Of a stretch of DNA of 64,000 bases, positions 23,618-34,607 are shown one piece after another. Origin of the DNA: Haliotis asinina (taxonomy: Eukaryota > Mollusca > Gastropoda > Lepetellida > Haliotidae); NCBI RefSeq assembly GCF_037392515.1, contig NC_090292.1, positions 45,869,747 to 45,933,746 on the forward strand, read 5' to 3'. Each line of letters starts with the position of its first letter. Position 1 is the first letter of the stretch. Position numbers and translations under genes: made by a program. The notes below the pieces were generated by a model, which was not told the origin of the DNA, made no database searches, and worked only from the letters and a program-made list of their open reading frames with translations.

Positions 23618-23801
23618 ATCAGAAGGCTTTCAGGCTCGCTGACTTGTTTGACACTTGTCATCGGTTCCCAGTTGCGCAGATTGATGCTTATGCTGTTGAT
23701 CACTAGATTGTCTGGTCCAGACTCGATTATGTACAGACAGCCGCCGTATAGCTGGAATATTGCTGAGGGAGGAGTAAATTTAAACTCACTCACTCACTTA
23801 C
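23618..23801 (+). mobile_element. SINE family A, 3' two thirds
   Basis: Begins near CAGGCTCGCTGACTTG, continues ATCGGTTCCCAGTTGCGCAG and GCCGCCGTATAGCTGGAATA and ends AACTCACTCACTCACT, three bases before the stop codon of gene A on the other strand, so it forms the gene's 3' UTR in antisense. Confidence 0.85.
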
Positions 23802-23803
23802 TC

Positions 23804-25698
23804 TCATGGGGTAAGGCAGAAGATTACATCATAAAGTAAAGTTCCATCAATGCTTAAGTTTAGATACCTATCTCGCGTCTGATTCAGACGAATGATTCCC
23901 ATCGACCTGCCTGTGAGTGGACTTGCATATATTGTATTATCCTGGTAAGCTATGTTAAGTATTATGAACGGCAAAGACCTTATTTTGGTGGTAGTATTTT
24001 GCAGCAAAGACATCTGATAAAGCACTTTGCCCATGTTGTAGTAAAGGACTTGTAAATCTGCATCAACGGCAAGAACTGTTCTTGATGAGCACGACCTGAT
24101 CATACGAATATTCAGCCCACTGTAAGTGGCGGAAAAGACATGAGTGTGAGAATTTCCATACACCAACTTTAGTTTGGTATCCAAGGACAGACTGTATATT
24201 TGATAAGACTTTAGTTTCAAAATACACGTGCAGTTTGTACCGTTCACAAACAATCGGTATGCTCTAGGCTGTCCCAAACGTGAGACGAATATTGTCTGTT
24301 TGGCGTCATCAACGATCATACTGATAACATATTTCCCTTTGTCTACAATGGATTCGTTCTTGCCATCTAATGCTACTGACTTAATGCGGTTTGGTGAGGT
24401 TGAAGCGATAAGAAGCCGCTGTGAAGAAGGCATGAAGACCAGCGCCTTGACATCGCGTGGCTGCAGATGGGGGTGTTTCTCCACTGATGAATTTTGCAGG
24501 AACAGCTGGGATAGAGATCCCTCAGAATGAGATATCAGCAACATACGTGCTTGTATACCAGGCATCCTTGAGTTCAAGCTGCTGCCAATGCCTTGAACTA
24601 GAAAAAGAAAATACAGCCAGTGAATCATGGAATGGACATGATTAGAGAGTTTGTTTGATTTTTGTTGTGTTTTTTGTTGCTCTTGTTTGTTTGTTTGTTT
24701 TTTGTTTTGTTTTGTTTGGTTGGTTTTGGGTTTTGTTTTGTTGTTGTTTGTTTGTTTGTTTTCATTTGTTTAGAATTGGTGAATATTCCATTGCTACTCG
24801 CGATCTGCAGTGAATATTCTATAATTAGTAACTGATAGTCCAGAACAACTCGTGGCCCTAGTTTGGTGATCTACCTTCATTTGTTCAGTTGTCGGTGATG
24901 AATAGCCCATATTTTTACATGGTTGTGCCCAAATAGTGCTATTAGTTTTAATTTTATGCACGAGTTCTTAATTGTATCTGTGATATTCCAGTTGGTTTAC
25001 TCTCCCTTGACGAGAATTTTTTTTTTCTCTTTTTTTAATAATATATACATATTCCTTTTCAATATCAAGCATGCTAAGGTCACGATATGGCTGAAATAAT
25101 GCCGGTGTGACGTTAAATATTATCTCACTGACTCACCCATGCGCTATACGAGGTAACCAAATCATAAACATAATGAGCATCAAAGAACGATAACGTTACC
25201 CCCCCCACGCCGACACCCCCACTCCACCCAACGTGAGTGAGTGAGTAGGTGAGTTAATATTTAACGTCACATCGGTAATATTGCAGCCATATCGTGACGA
25301 GAACATACGTGACATTAAAAAACAAATATATGTGCATAACCCCCCAAACAAAATCACGCTTTACCTTTGATGTAACAATGGACAGTCTTCTTCTCCCTTG
25401 ATGATACTCTTCTGGCGACTCCAGCTTTATACAGGTGGCACACATTAGCTGTTTTCTTAAACAAGAATGCTGTACACAAAGGATCGCTGGCACACGCTAT
25501 CCCACAGCCAACTTTACTAGGAGATAATGAAGGCATGATAGTTTCAGAGGCAGACGTCCTTGTGTGGAATGTGAGATGGAATATGGCTGTAGGGAGATGC
25601 TCCCTTTGAGACAATGTGCCTTGCAGGTACACCATCAATATCAGGATAGCAATACACCACATCAGCATGGTGACAAACCCACAAGAAGACATAGTCAT
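23804..25698 (-). CDS. Gene A: secreted PAN/apple plus beta-propeller-like protein
   Basis: Two exons, 25698-25365 and 24597-23804, joined at phase 1 through AAAG|GTAAAG and TTTCTAG|TT, give 375 residues. Residues about 8-30 are a hydrophobic signal or anchor (MLMWCIAILILMVYL). Residues about 62-108 have the PAN/apple cysteine set (VGCGIAC, LCTAFLF, VCHLY, TVHC). Residues 160-375 are repeated strand pairs like a YWTD/LDLR-class-B propeller without the YWTD itself: FMPSSQRLLIAS, SMIVDDAKQTIFVSR (207-218), VLAVDADLQVLYY. N-glycosylation motifs (NGTNCT, NQT, NLS) fit secretion. The intron carries family B repeats. Gene B at 57-62 kb is a clear paralogue on the opposite strand (373 residues, VDDA and FVSR at similar positions). 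Function is unknown; extracellular binding is inferred. A second Met two codons in (25692) is an alternative start. Confidence 0.75.
24650..24775. repeat. (TTTG)n-rich tract in the intron of gene A
   Basis: TTTGTTTGTTTG and GTTTTGTTTTGTT runs for about 120 bases, next to the 3' splice site side of the intron as read on the plus strand. Confidence 0.7.
24835..25135 (+). repeat. SINE-like family B copy
   Basis: CCCTAGTTTGGTGATCTACC, GTCGGTGATGAATAGCCC, TGATATTCCAGTTGGTTTAC, CACGATATGGCTGAAATAAT, tail TATCTCACTGACTCAC. Inside the intron of gene A. Confidence 0.75.
25230..25315 (-). repeat. SINE-like family B tail
   Basis: GTGAGTGAGTGAGTAGGTGA, TTAACGTCACATCGGTAATA, CAGCCATATCGTGACGAGAA, ending 50 bases before the donor of gene A exon 1. 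Confidence 0.7.
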
Positions 25699-25699
25699 C

Positions 25700-26180
25700 T
25701 CCGACTCCTGACCCTAAATGGTAGAACTGTAAAATATGTGTGATATATGTTGGACAGTAGAATGTGAAGCCACCAAGTAAATCTTCCTCCTTTGACAACC
25801 ATAAATACATTCTGAATCCTTAAGGCACAGTGTTATGGCCGCAATAACAAGAAACGAAGCTGAATCAAAATGGTGTGAGTTTTCCTTAAGCATCATGCAC
25901 ATCGTATCCAGTACTATTTCAGTGCTCTACATGTTCTTCCTTATGTGGAGCTCGGTTATTTGAATGTAACTTTGTCATAATATTCCAGTTAAGCTACAGT
26001 TACACCTGGGCTGAAAGGCTTCTATTCAAAGCAAATGTCATTTCCTTGGATCTGATGGGCGTTTTATGTTTTAATTCATTTTTCTACAAGTTGCCATTTT
26101 GCAGGGTTGATAGGTTCATAGGTTATATCATTTGACCAGCATGTTGTATTTATTATACCCTAATTACTAGTGCTGCATAA
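25700..26180. other. 5' flank of gene A
   Basis: Should contain the promoter and any 5' UTR exon. No clear TATA box or other motif was singled out. No repeat family member seen. Confidence 0.35.
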
Positions 26181-26184
26181 CTGG

Positions 26185-26430
26185 AGCCCGTGAAGATATG
26201 GGTTAGAACTTGTCATCACTAGCCCATGATTGTCGTAAGATGTCACTGATGGGATCAACCTACTGGCTTGGTTGTCACATGTCATCACATCCCAACTGGC
26301 AGGCGCATTTTCATGATGTTGGGGACCGGATTGTCTAATGCAAACTCGATTATATACAGACCGGGGGCACATAGAAAAGTATCGGTCAAACAGATGATTG
26401 CGGGCACATAGCTATAATATTGCTGAGTCC
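26185..26430 (+). mobile_element. SINE family A, strongly diverged
   Basis: GAGCCCGTGAAGATATGGGT, TTGTCGTAAGATGTCACTGA, CATGTCATCACATCCCAACT and GGATTGTCTAATGCAAACTC follow the family order. The terminal tail is replaced by TTGCTGAGTCCTTGAG. Confidence 0.6.
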
Positions 26431-26529
26431 TTGAGAAGTATTTTTTTCAGTGGGGGAACGAATATGCAAAAGTTACATCCAGCCTGGAACCTCAATGCTT
26501 GATTATTCAGCTTCCACAACCAAAAGAAA

Positions 26530-26600
26530 TCAGTGAGTGCGGGCGATTAGGTGCCTGCCTCTGACGGTGCGAGTTTGAATCCCGTAGTGGACCCAACCTA
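26530..26600 (+). repeat. tRNA-like SINE head fragment
   Basis: GTGAGTGCGGGCGATTAGGT followed by CGAGTTTGAATCCCG resembles polymerase III A and B boxes. No tRNA cloverleaf was confirmed, so it is not called a tRNA gene. Confidence 0.4.
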
Positions 26601-26974
26601 AAAAAGTACTAGAATTTCTACTTTACCAAGAAAGTGTAATCCCAAATATCACGAAACAAACTTAACAAAATTGTCAAATTAAGCAGTAAATTCACAAATG
26701 TGGATGTTGACCCTTTGGATCAACCTGCATGTGGAAAGTGTTATGAAATGAAATCGTACGTGACCCCTCACACATTCTAATTTTAAATACAGAATATAAA
26801 CTTTTTACCATCTGGCAGGCGATTTCAAATTCTAAAATCTATATCACACAGAACCCTAAAATTTTTCATCCCGTTCATCATCAGCTTTTTATACAATAAA
26901 TGATACGTTTACATACAAATCTTATCTGTGCCTGCATACGTACCTTGTTGTTCCTGTGTTCATAACTGTTTTAC

Positions 26975-27180
26975 GGCACCCGTGGCGAGCCACGTCCTCG
27001 TGGTGGGTCCTGGGTAACGCTAAGTGCTCGCCAAGCCTCGGACACGGGGGCTTGTTTGGTCCACCAACCCAAAAGTGATACTGGTGGTTGAGGGCAGTGG
27101 GCATCTGGAGCCGTGTTCCTGCTGCTCAACACCCCACTTTGGCCCTGACTGTGTTAATCATGACTGTTGTACCCGCATAT
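26975..27180 (+). repeat. LINE 5'-end fragment (family C)
   Basis: GGCACCCGTGGCGAGCCACG, TCCTCGTGGTGGGTCCTGGG, TAACGCTAAGTGCTC, GGTGGTTGAGGGCAGTGGGC and CACTTTGGCCCTGACT match the region just before ORF1 in the LINE at 48786. It stops at GTGTTAATCATGACT. Confidence 0.75.
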
Positions 27181-27349
27181 TTAGCCCGTGTTCAATAATT
27201 CATTTTGCAGGTCATGTATCTGTGACGGAAGCTATTTATCCTACATTCACGTGTGTGCTTTTGACAATGTACCGTAATGTTTTCCATCTAGTGTAATAAA
27301 GGTGTTGCGTTCTTTGTTTCTTCTTGTCTTAGTTCTTCATTGTTTCTAG

Positions 27350-27450
27350 GCACCCGTGAACGGCCACCTCCTCGTGGTGGGTGCTGGGTAACGCCAAGAG
27401 CCGTTCAAAGCATAAGTCAGGCTGGTTCTGCCCTAGACAAACAGAAGACA
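27350..27450 (+). repeat. LINE 5'-end fragment, first 100 bases
   Basis: GGCACCCGTGAACGGCCACC, TCCTCGTGGTGGGTGCTGGG and TAACGCCAAGAGCCGTTCA, then unrelated sequence. Confidence 0.7.
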
Positions 27451-27454
27451 AACA

Positions 27455-27860
27455 GAACCCGGAGGTCAAGATTGCCAGATTGGCCCATGAGCCACCACCT
27501 TCTGACATAGGACTCTAGGCAATTTATTACATATATAACCTTTCATGGAAAATCGAAATGTCCAAGACTCAGTAACAGAAATGGGCACAAAGTAATCACC
27601 ATGCACAGGGCTTGGGGTGACCAGCCGATTGATAGAACCGGGCCAGTTCTATCACCCGTCTAGGTGAAGTCAGGGCCAAAGTGGTGTATTAGGCAATAGG
27701 AACATATTTGCAGGCCCCTATTGCCCTCAACCACCAGGATCCCTTCCTTCACCGACACAGGGCCGCAACCCACGGCAAACGGGTTGGTGGACCAAATATC
27801 CCCAGTTCCACAATGGGGGTGTTGGTGAGCTCTTAGCGTTACCCAACACGTTATATTTAA
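27455..27860 (-). repeat. LINE 5'-end fragment, inverted
   Basis: Minus orientation: GGGGTGACCAGCCGATTG, GTCAGGGCCAAAGTGGTG, GCCCTCAACCACCAGGATCC and CTCTTAGCGTTACCCA. It also includes GCCAGATTGGCCCATGAGCC and CATAGGACTCTAGGCAA, the reverse of the LINE bases near 49210-49245. Confidence 0.7.
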
Positions 27861-28392
27861 CATTCAGGATGCTTTTTCACTTTTCCAAATTATTATTATC
27901 AATATAAAATTTTCAGAAATATCCCGTTAACGTTTGAAATGGAGATAGAACACTCTGGTTCTAAATAAATGAAGTGCTTTCCTTACTGTGTACCAGGGAC
28001 ATGGAGCATCGTTTTCGGATTTAAAAAACAGTACATTCATATCTTTTGCAGTTCTGAAGTAACGTTGACAAATTCTGACAAAACTATCGGAAGAGATCAT
28101 CATTCAAAATTGGAGTTTTGTACGAATACAATATTTACTTTTGAATGTGTGTAGAGTGTTCAAATACCTTAATGAACTAATCTGAACACCTCACAGATTT
28201 GGAAAGATACTGAATTTCAAGGTCTCAAACTGACATTGGAAGTTTTCACGTTACAAATTCCATTCACTGAAGCTGACTGCTCACTATCAGTTACTGATTC
28301 CATATTTGTAACAGGTCTGCTGCAGGCTGAAGCATTACGCTGGTTGAACATAAATCACGTGTAGATTTCAACTCTTGGCTTTCTTGTGAGTC

Positions 28393-28680
28393 GGCACCCG
28401 TGAACGGCCACCTCCTCTTAGTGGGTGCTGGGTAACGCTAAGAGCCGTTCACCCCCGTCGTGGACCCGGGGGGATATTTGGTCCGCCCAACCTGTTTACC
28501 GTGGGTTGCGGCCCTGTGTCGGTGGAGGAAGGGATCCTGGTGGTTGAGGGCAATAGGGCCTGCAACTATGTTCCTATTGCCTAACACACCACTTTGGCCC
28601 TGACTTCACCTAGACGTCTGATTGAATGGGCCCGGTTCAACCAATCGGCTGGTCATGCCAAGCCCTGTGCATGGTTTTTG
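28393..28680 (+). repeat. LINE 5'-end fragment, nearly complete leader
   Basis: CGGCACCCGTGAACGGCCAC to GGCTGGTCATGCCAAGCCCT and GTGCATGG, in the same order as 48786-49100. It then stops; no ORF1 follows. Confidence 0.8.
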
Positions 28681-28815
28681 TTAAACTTTCGCTCCTTTGA
28701 TACCATATGGTTAACTTGTTTAATAAAAATGGCATTACACTGAGGGTCGTTTACTATCCCCCATTCATAATTGTTTGTTTCAAAGTGAATGCGTGAGTGA
28801 GTTTGTATTTTACAG

Positions 28816-29025
28816 CCGCTTCGCGATGAAGGGAGCCACTGTCTTCCCCTTGTTTATGCTTGTGTCTTGTATCCATGGGAACGCATTTGCTGGCTTCTAA
28901 AAATGTTCGTAACAAGCTCGGGTCGTTCTTCGCCGCGGTCAGCCACTCCATGCTTAACCAGGTAGACATGACTGAAGGCTATCAGCAGGCAAACAGTTGT
29001 TATCACAAGGCCTTCAGGGTCAGAC
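28816..29025 (+). pseudogene. Pseudogene of the first coding exon of the helical secreted gene
   Basis: From an acceptor (GTATTTTACAG) and ATG at 28826 it matches the exon at 42562-42339 closely: MKGATVFPLFMLVSCIHGNA against MKGAAVFALLMLVSCIHGNA. A two-base deletion after the GGCTTC codon pair gives an immediate TAA, and further on NKLGSFFAAVSHSML continues in another frame. Codons after that are deleted, and the donor GGGTGAG has become GGGTCAG. The copy includes the upstream intron end, so it arose by DNA duplication and not from mRNA. Confidence 0.85.
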
Positions 29026-29580
29026 TCCTTATTTTTTGTTTTGTTTATTTTGTTATGTTTTGTGTTTTCTGGCCTCTCTTGTGGATTTCATTTTTCTTCG
29101 GGAGGATGTCATTTTTGTGTGTGTGTGTGTTTGTTTTGGTTTGTTTATATTTTTATGGGAGGTGGGGGTGTGCTTCTTTTAATTTTAAGTTGACAGTATT
29201 GAAACATTGGAACACAGCTACTATGTTGAAAGGTATAACTTTATGTATCAACTCTTATGCACCTCATGTCAGATTGTGGGGCAACTTTTCCGGTCTTATC
29301 GACCACAACGTAGCACACACATGTTGTTTTACACGACCTATTTAGAACTTTGGTCATAGCAGCGTAGGCTCCTTCCTTTCTTAATAAGCGTCCCAACAGT
29401 GCAATCCTAGCACGTGTGGTAAACCAAAGGTTGTTGGTGAATTTGTTCATACAAGGACACACATAGCATACGTAGACACATGCCACACAAATGCTGATGT
29501 ACAAGAAAATGAATCATCTGGTGTATTAGCTATACCATTCCAGCTACCCGGGTCACAAAATGAACTGGTCTGCCATGTGA
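29026..29580. other. T/G-rich intergenic stretch before the C1q gene
   Basis: TTTGT-rich and (GT)n tract at 29115-29135. No supported exon; the promoter of the C1q gene lies at its right end. Confidence 0.4.
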
Positions 29581-29587
29581 CCTTTAG

Positions 29588-29595
29588 TATAAATA
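29588..29595 (+). promoter_or_regulatory. TATA box of the C1q-domain gene
   Basis: TATAAATA 53 bases before the ATG at 29648, leaving a short leader. Placement fits a start site near 29615-29625. Confidence 0.7.
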
Positions 29596-29647
29596 GCAGA
29601 TAGGCGACGACGGAGCTGGTTCAAGCTGACTGACCAAAGAAGGTGAA

Positions 29648-30727
29648 ATGTTTTTGTCTGTTATATTTCTGTGTCTCACTCTGCCACCGTCATTACCTGG
29701 TTTACTGTTGTCGATAACAAAACCCGACGGCAGCATTGACACACCCATGCTCGTCCAACATGTCCGCTTGCTTGAACAAACCGTAGCGAGTCTTAGGACC
29801 ACAACATCAAACCTGAAATCAGAGTTAGATGAAACCAAGAGGGAACTGAACGCAACTCAGTCCGAGCTGCAAGTTACAAAGAGTGAAATACAGAGCACTC
29901 AATCTGAGCTCCAGAAGAGCCATGCGTCGCACAATAACAGTATGTATAATCTGTTAATGTTGATTTTGAATGGTTGGTTTCTTGTTTAACGCCATAATCG
30001 GCAGCATTTCTGTTATGTAACGAATATCTGTGTTAGAACTGGTCTTCAGCAACCCATGCTTTTCGGAAGAGGTGACTGACGGGCTTGGACTCGCTGTCGC
30101 GGTTGAGTAATGCGCTCTTAATGGCGTAGATCGATGCTCATGATATTCATCACTGGATAGTCTGGTCTACACACGAATATTTACAGACCACTTAAACATT
30201 ACTGAGCGTAGGAAAGCCCAAGCACCAAGACACGTACCCAGTGTCGCCGATGGCAGTGTATTTCAGGGAATATTGTTATGAACTTTATTTTTAGTATGAC
30301 ATATGTTTTCTTTCAAACAGTGGCAAGAAACATTGCATTCCACGCGTCTGCGCCGTACATTGCCACGTCGGGAGTTCCACTTGAGTACCAGTCCGTTCTC
30401 TACAATGCTGGGTCTGCTTACAACATCACTTCAGGGAAGTTCACAGCACCAGTCTCTGGGACCTACATGTTCTGGACACAGCTGGACATGAACCAGCAGC
30501 GCTCTACAGTGTATGTTAAAATCATGCAGTCCTCACAAAAGATGGCAGTTTCCGTGGGCTTTGCACAGACAAGCTCCAACGTGTATGAGTCTGACGCGAC
30601 AGCTGTTGTAGTCAACCACGTGAACAAAGGCGAGCAAGTGTGGGTGGAACCAAATGCGTCTGTAGACATTGACAGTAACGATGCTTCATATTTTGGTGGT
30701 GTTCTGTTGTCCGTGAATTCAAATTGA
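29648..30727 (+). CDS. Secreted C1q-domain-containing protein with coiled coil
   Basis: Two exons, 29648-29939 and 30321-30727, joined at phase 1 (AACA|GTATGT and CTTTCAAACAG|TG), giving 232 residues. Residues 1-18 are a signal peptide (MFLSVIFLCLTLPPSLPG). Residues about 40-97 are a heptad-rich coiled coil with a repeated T-x-S-E-L-Q motif, in place of the collagen stalk of classical C1q. Residues 99-232 are a full C1q domain: IAFHASAPY, the conserved F-x-A-P-V-x-G-x-Y-x-F (KFTAPVSGTYMFWTQ) and the last strand YFGGVLLS. In molluscs this family binds microbes and other surface ligands; coiled-coil trimers are expected. The start is fixed by the TATA box and signal peptide. The intron carries a decayed SINE. 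Confidence 0.92.
30030..30215 (+). mobile_element. SINE family A, decayed, in the C1q gene intron
   Basis: CTTCAGCAACCCATGCTT, AGAGGTGACTGACGGG, GTAGATCGATGCTCATGATA and ACTGGATAGTCTGGTC. No ACTC tail remains. Confidence 0.75.
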
Positions 30728-30980
30728 CCAAAGAAAATCATTGGCTGACAATCTGTGAGGGGACTGAATATAAGATAGTCTACTGGCTGAGAATCTGCTC
30801 GAGTCGACCAGTTTATTTGTAAACCTACCTCTGGCTATCTTCAGGAGATGTTTGTCATCTAGTCCCACAAGAAATTATACCAGTAATGACATTGTGGAAG
30901 GGTCATAATTCTGGGGTTTTTTATCTCTTTTTTCTGTTCTTACAGATCAGTATATCGTATATTCTACACTTTGTCAGCTG

Positions 30981-30986
30981 AATAAA
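30981..30986 (+). terminator. Poly(A) signal of the C1q-domain gene
   Basis: AATAAA in GCTGAATAAAGTTATG, 254 bases after the stop codon. Confidence 0.7.
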
Positions 30987-30989
30987 GTT

Positions 30990-32655
30990 ATGTCCAATAT
31001 CGATAGAATCATTTTGGGATCTGGACTATATCTGTAATAATAACTGATAATGTTTCACGATCTGTGTGTGAATGCAAAACAACAGTTTGTGGGGACGGAT
31101 GCACTCATTATGGACACATATTCCCAGGACTGTCTGATTGTTTGTTGTGATTAAATCCATTCCCGTGAATTGTTCGCAGCCCTGCAAATTCTGGATAAAC
31201 GTGGTCGTCAAGTAAATATGCTTCGTGGGTTAGTTGATCAAATAGATATGCAGCTCACACGCTGAAGTGACTAATAAATGTCCGGGTCCCGCAAAAAAAC
31301 CTAATCCACCATTTCACACTGTTATGCAACCTTTACAAGGTTTGTATGTCAATCTGACATTCAAAGAAATTCAGCAACACAAATCCACAATAATCAGTAA
31401 TAAGAACACTCCCTATGCTCCCCAATCAATATTTGCAAATGGGAAGCGACCGTTCCCTGCACCATCCAATTTGCCTGATAATTGTTCGATTTTACACGAC
31501 TTCACATTATTTCAGCAATTGCTCAAAATATATACAGGTCTTAATATTTTCAGATACCTTTTTGTTCATTAGAAGTTTAATATGGCATATGTACTTAAGA
31601 TTTACTGTAACATCGGATTTTATTTCAGTCATATCTTGATTACAAGAACTTATACTTTTATGACAATACATTTGAATTATTAACACATGTCGTTGTAGGA
31701 TCGTAGTCACTTCCTTTACAACCATAACAATTAAATGAGAATTAATACGAGCAAGAAAAACTCTTCGTCGATGATGATTTGCAGTATCGACCCTTCAGAC
31801 TGAAACATCGATGAAGTCAATGCTTGATCGTGTTTCTTTCACAAAACGGGTACAAAATTCAATGTACACTCTTGTGTACATACTGAACGACCAATCTGAC
31901 ACCATCGCATATTGACCTCTTCAGATAATACAGCCCAAGTAGGTGTTGTCAGTAGTTGGCTGAATTTCATGGAGTTTGCTTATGCCTACTTGGGAAACTC
32001 TCAGTTCTTTGTCATTATAATCTAGGTGTAACATCTAAGCTAAGGTTAATAATCACTGCACGGGAGTTGAAGTGGTGTGACGGATTAATCGAGTGCTGAC
32101 GTGGCAGCAGCATCAGCCTTTGTGTTTGTAGAAATGGCAATATGACTTGGTAAGCCAAACAAATAACCATATCACATTTCCCAGTAGCAAGAAAATTGTG
32201 TAAATCAACAATTACAAGTAAAACTGGATGTGGATATGACATATTTAATAGCTTGTAGTCATGAAAGAGAATCAGAAAAAAATAATGCGAATTGCTTGTA
32301 GTACAAAGAGAGAGAGAGAGGGAGAGAGAGAGGTGGGGGAGGGGGGCACACACTACCTAGTCTTAACACTTTGCACAGCATGTACGTTGGCCGTTGCACT
32401 CTGTGCACCAAACACGGAAGTCGTCTTTGCACCTAAAACCATTGAATGAATTCAATATGTTTTGGAAATGTAAAATTCAATGACGGCTGATATCGTTACC
32501 GCGGTTCTGAATTGTTGATCCCCTTGTGAGAGGCAAATGTACATAAATGTTTGTTTTACGCTGTCTACCTTGCTAATCAGACTTATGCTTATCAAGCAGC
32601 ATGCATGAATGAATAATATGTGCGCCGCATCAGCAATATTATAGCTATTCGCGGA
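30990..32655. other. No gene; (GA)n tract near 32308
   Basis: A GAGAGAGAGAGAGGGAGAGA run at 32309-32345. A possible decayed family B block near 31605-31640 (AACATCGGATTTTATTTCAG). No convincing exon. Confidence 0.4.
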
Positions 32656-32660
32656 TAGAT

Positions 32661-32803
32661 TTAGTCAATAAAAGCACAAACGTGCATTTATGGATTAAAA
32701 AAAGCTCTTAATTTCATATATGACATGATTGTAGTCAATAAAAGCACAAACATGCATTTATGGAATAATAGAAAGCTCTTAAATTCATATATTACATATG
32801 ATT
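32661..32803. repeat. Tandem duplication of about 72 bp
   Basis: TAGTCAATAAAAGCACAAAC and GTGCATTTATGGA, GAAAGCTCTTAA occur twice in direct order, with few differences. Confidence 0.85.
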
Positions 32804-33595
32804 GGAGGAAAACTCAATATTTCGACTGAAGTCTATTTCTTGCCATAAAATTTCCTTCCAGCTATTTTCTGAAGGTAATGAACTGGGTAGAAAGTGGTTT
32901 CATCGTAGAAACACGTCACAAACGGAATTTGGCAAGCCAACTAATGCAGTAACCAGCACTTCTATTGTTAGAAGTGATCTGCTCTGGATCTGTGTATAGA
33001 CAGATGTATTCCTTCATGAAAATTAAAATTGTTACTGACTGTAACCTCAAAAGGGGTTAAAGTATTGCATTATTATCCTCATGAGAGGTCTGTATGAGAG
33101 AGTATATTTCTATTCACGATATGATGGAAATACTGCTGACGTTTCTATCTACCAAGTTGATCGTTTGCTCAAATGGACCAAAATATTATTCTTAGCTTCA
33201 TTGTAGACTCCTAAAAGCAGCATACAATCTTTCATTCATTCATACACTCAAATACGTACTGTAAAGTTAATCACTGTCTGAGTGGGTGAGGGACTGCAAG
33301 GTTGAAAGTGATCAATACCAGCGATTTGAAGTATTTCAACCATTCGTGTCTACTGAATTCCATTCGTATAAACACCTTAATGGAGAAATTCCTTTTCGCA
33401 GAAGGAAATAAAACGGGGACAATTTCACCGATTTTGACTGAATATTGACTGAGTAGCAGAATACTTCGGTTCATACTATGGTGTCTAAGAAAAAGTGGGT
33501 CCATACTGTCTGACTATTTTCACCATGATAAAATCGTTTCTGAAGGCAGCATCCTTCCTGTCACACGTTTGTGTTGACGTGTCCCTTTCCGCGGA
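32804..33595. other. No gene; possible family B traces
   Basis: CAAAAGGGGTTAAAGTATTG and ATCCTCATGAGAGGTC near 33050-33090 recall the 5' end of family B, with CACGATATGATGGAAATACT after it. Otherwise nothing recognised. Confidence 0.35.
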
Positions 33596-33599
33596 TGAT

Positions 33600-33675
33600 T
33601 TCAATGATTCATGCCGATGATTCATGATTCATGCCGATGATTCATGATTCTTGCCGATGATTCATGATTCATGAA
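33600..33675. repeat. 20-bp tandem repeat
   Basis: About 3.5 copies of GATTCATGATTCATGCCGAT. Confidence 0.8.
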
Positions 33676-33949
33676 TAGGCAATCTGTAGAAAGTCCGCCT
33701 TAACAAAATCCAAAATCCAAAATCCAAAACTGGGCCAAGGCCAATACGGTTTCTTTGACAGGCATTCTAGACGTTGGATAGATGAAGAATGTGGTCTATG
33801 TTTATGGATATACCACTTTTATATTCTATTATGTTTTATATTATGACGTTCCGACATAGATTCTAATCATTGTCACGATGTCGAAACGTCGCCTATACAG
33901 AATAAAAAAAGTTATATAATAGTCGTCATTCATAATGAAAATGGTTGTA

Positions 33950-34607
33950 TGTTGTCAAAATCAAAAACAAATTGTGTTCACTTTGCCCATGAACATTGCA
34001 TAGCTTGTTATTAATTAAGTAATAATTATTATTGGGTCACAACATTTAGTGTTTTGAATAATAAATATGATGGATCACATTTCGTTTTAATAGATGGTCA
34101 ACACTTTTAGGATTCTGGTTTTCCGGAATTTATCTGCTCCTAGTTTTCGATGTGTTTACTTCCGGGAGACTAAGTCGAGGGCATTCTACAGTGTTGACGA
34201 TAGTCATTTCGGGAAATGACTTCGTAAATATATATAAAGGATGGTTGCCGTGTTGAGGGCGACACTCACACTCATTCATATTTGCTGGAGTTAAAATCCC
34301 GTCAACGCCTGTATCTACATTATCTGCTGTCGCACCGATCGCTGTGTTGACATTCTGCCATAGCTGTTCTCTCTCACCAAGACTTTGGTGAGTTTGCTAT
34401 ATTGTATTTTGTGACCCATTGACTTAGATTGTGTCTCTCTTGAATTGTACCTGAAATCTGCATTGTTATATTGACTTGTGACTTTGTATACCTTGCTCTC
34501 GTTGCATAATAATAATATCTGAATATTTTAAACTTGTCTTTGTTCTGTTTTGCTGGTTCACAAGGGTATTTCTTAAACTGTTGTCACGGTAAATTCTTAA
34601 CCGTAAC
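33950..34607 (+). mobile_element. Possible solo LTR
   Basis: Contains a TATA box (ATATATATAAAGG near 34227) followed by a leader-like segment, and ends CCGTAACAAC, close to the CA end of an LTR. A short imperfect palindrome GTTGTCACGGT...ACCGTAACAAC marks the right end. The left end is guessed at TGTTGTCAAAATC. No flanking partner LTR, primer binding site or gag/pol frame was found; the sequence to the right is a LINE remnant. Weak call. Confidence 0.3.

Noticed and set aside
33840..33905. Hammerhead-ribozyme-like GAAAC near a CGACAT palindrome
   Set aside because: The conserved CTGATGA core is absent; only a short inverted repeat is present.
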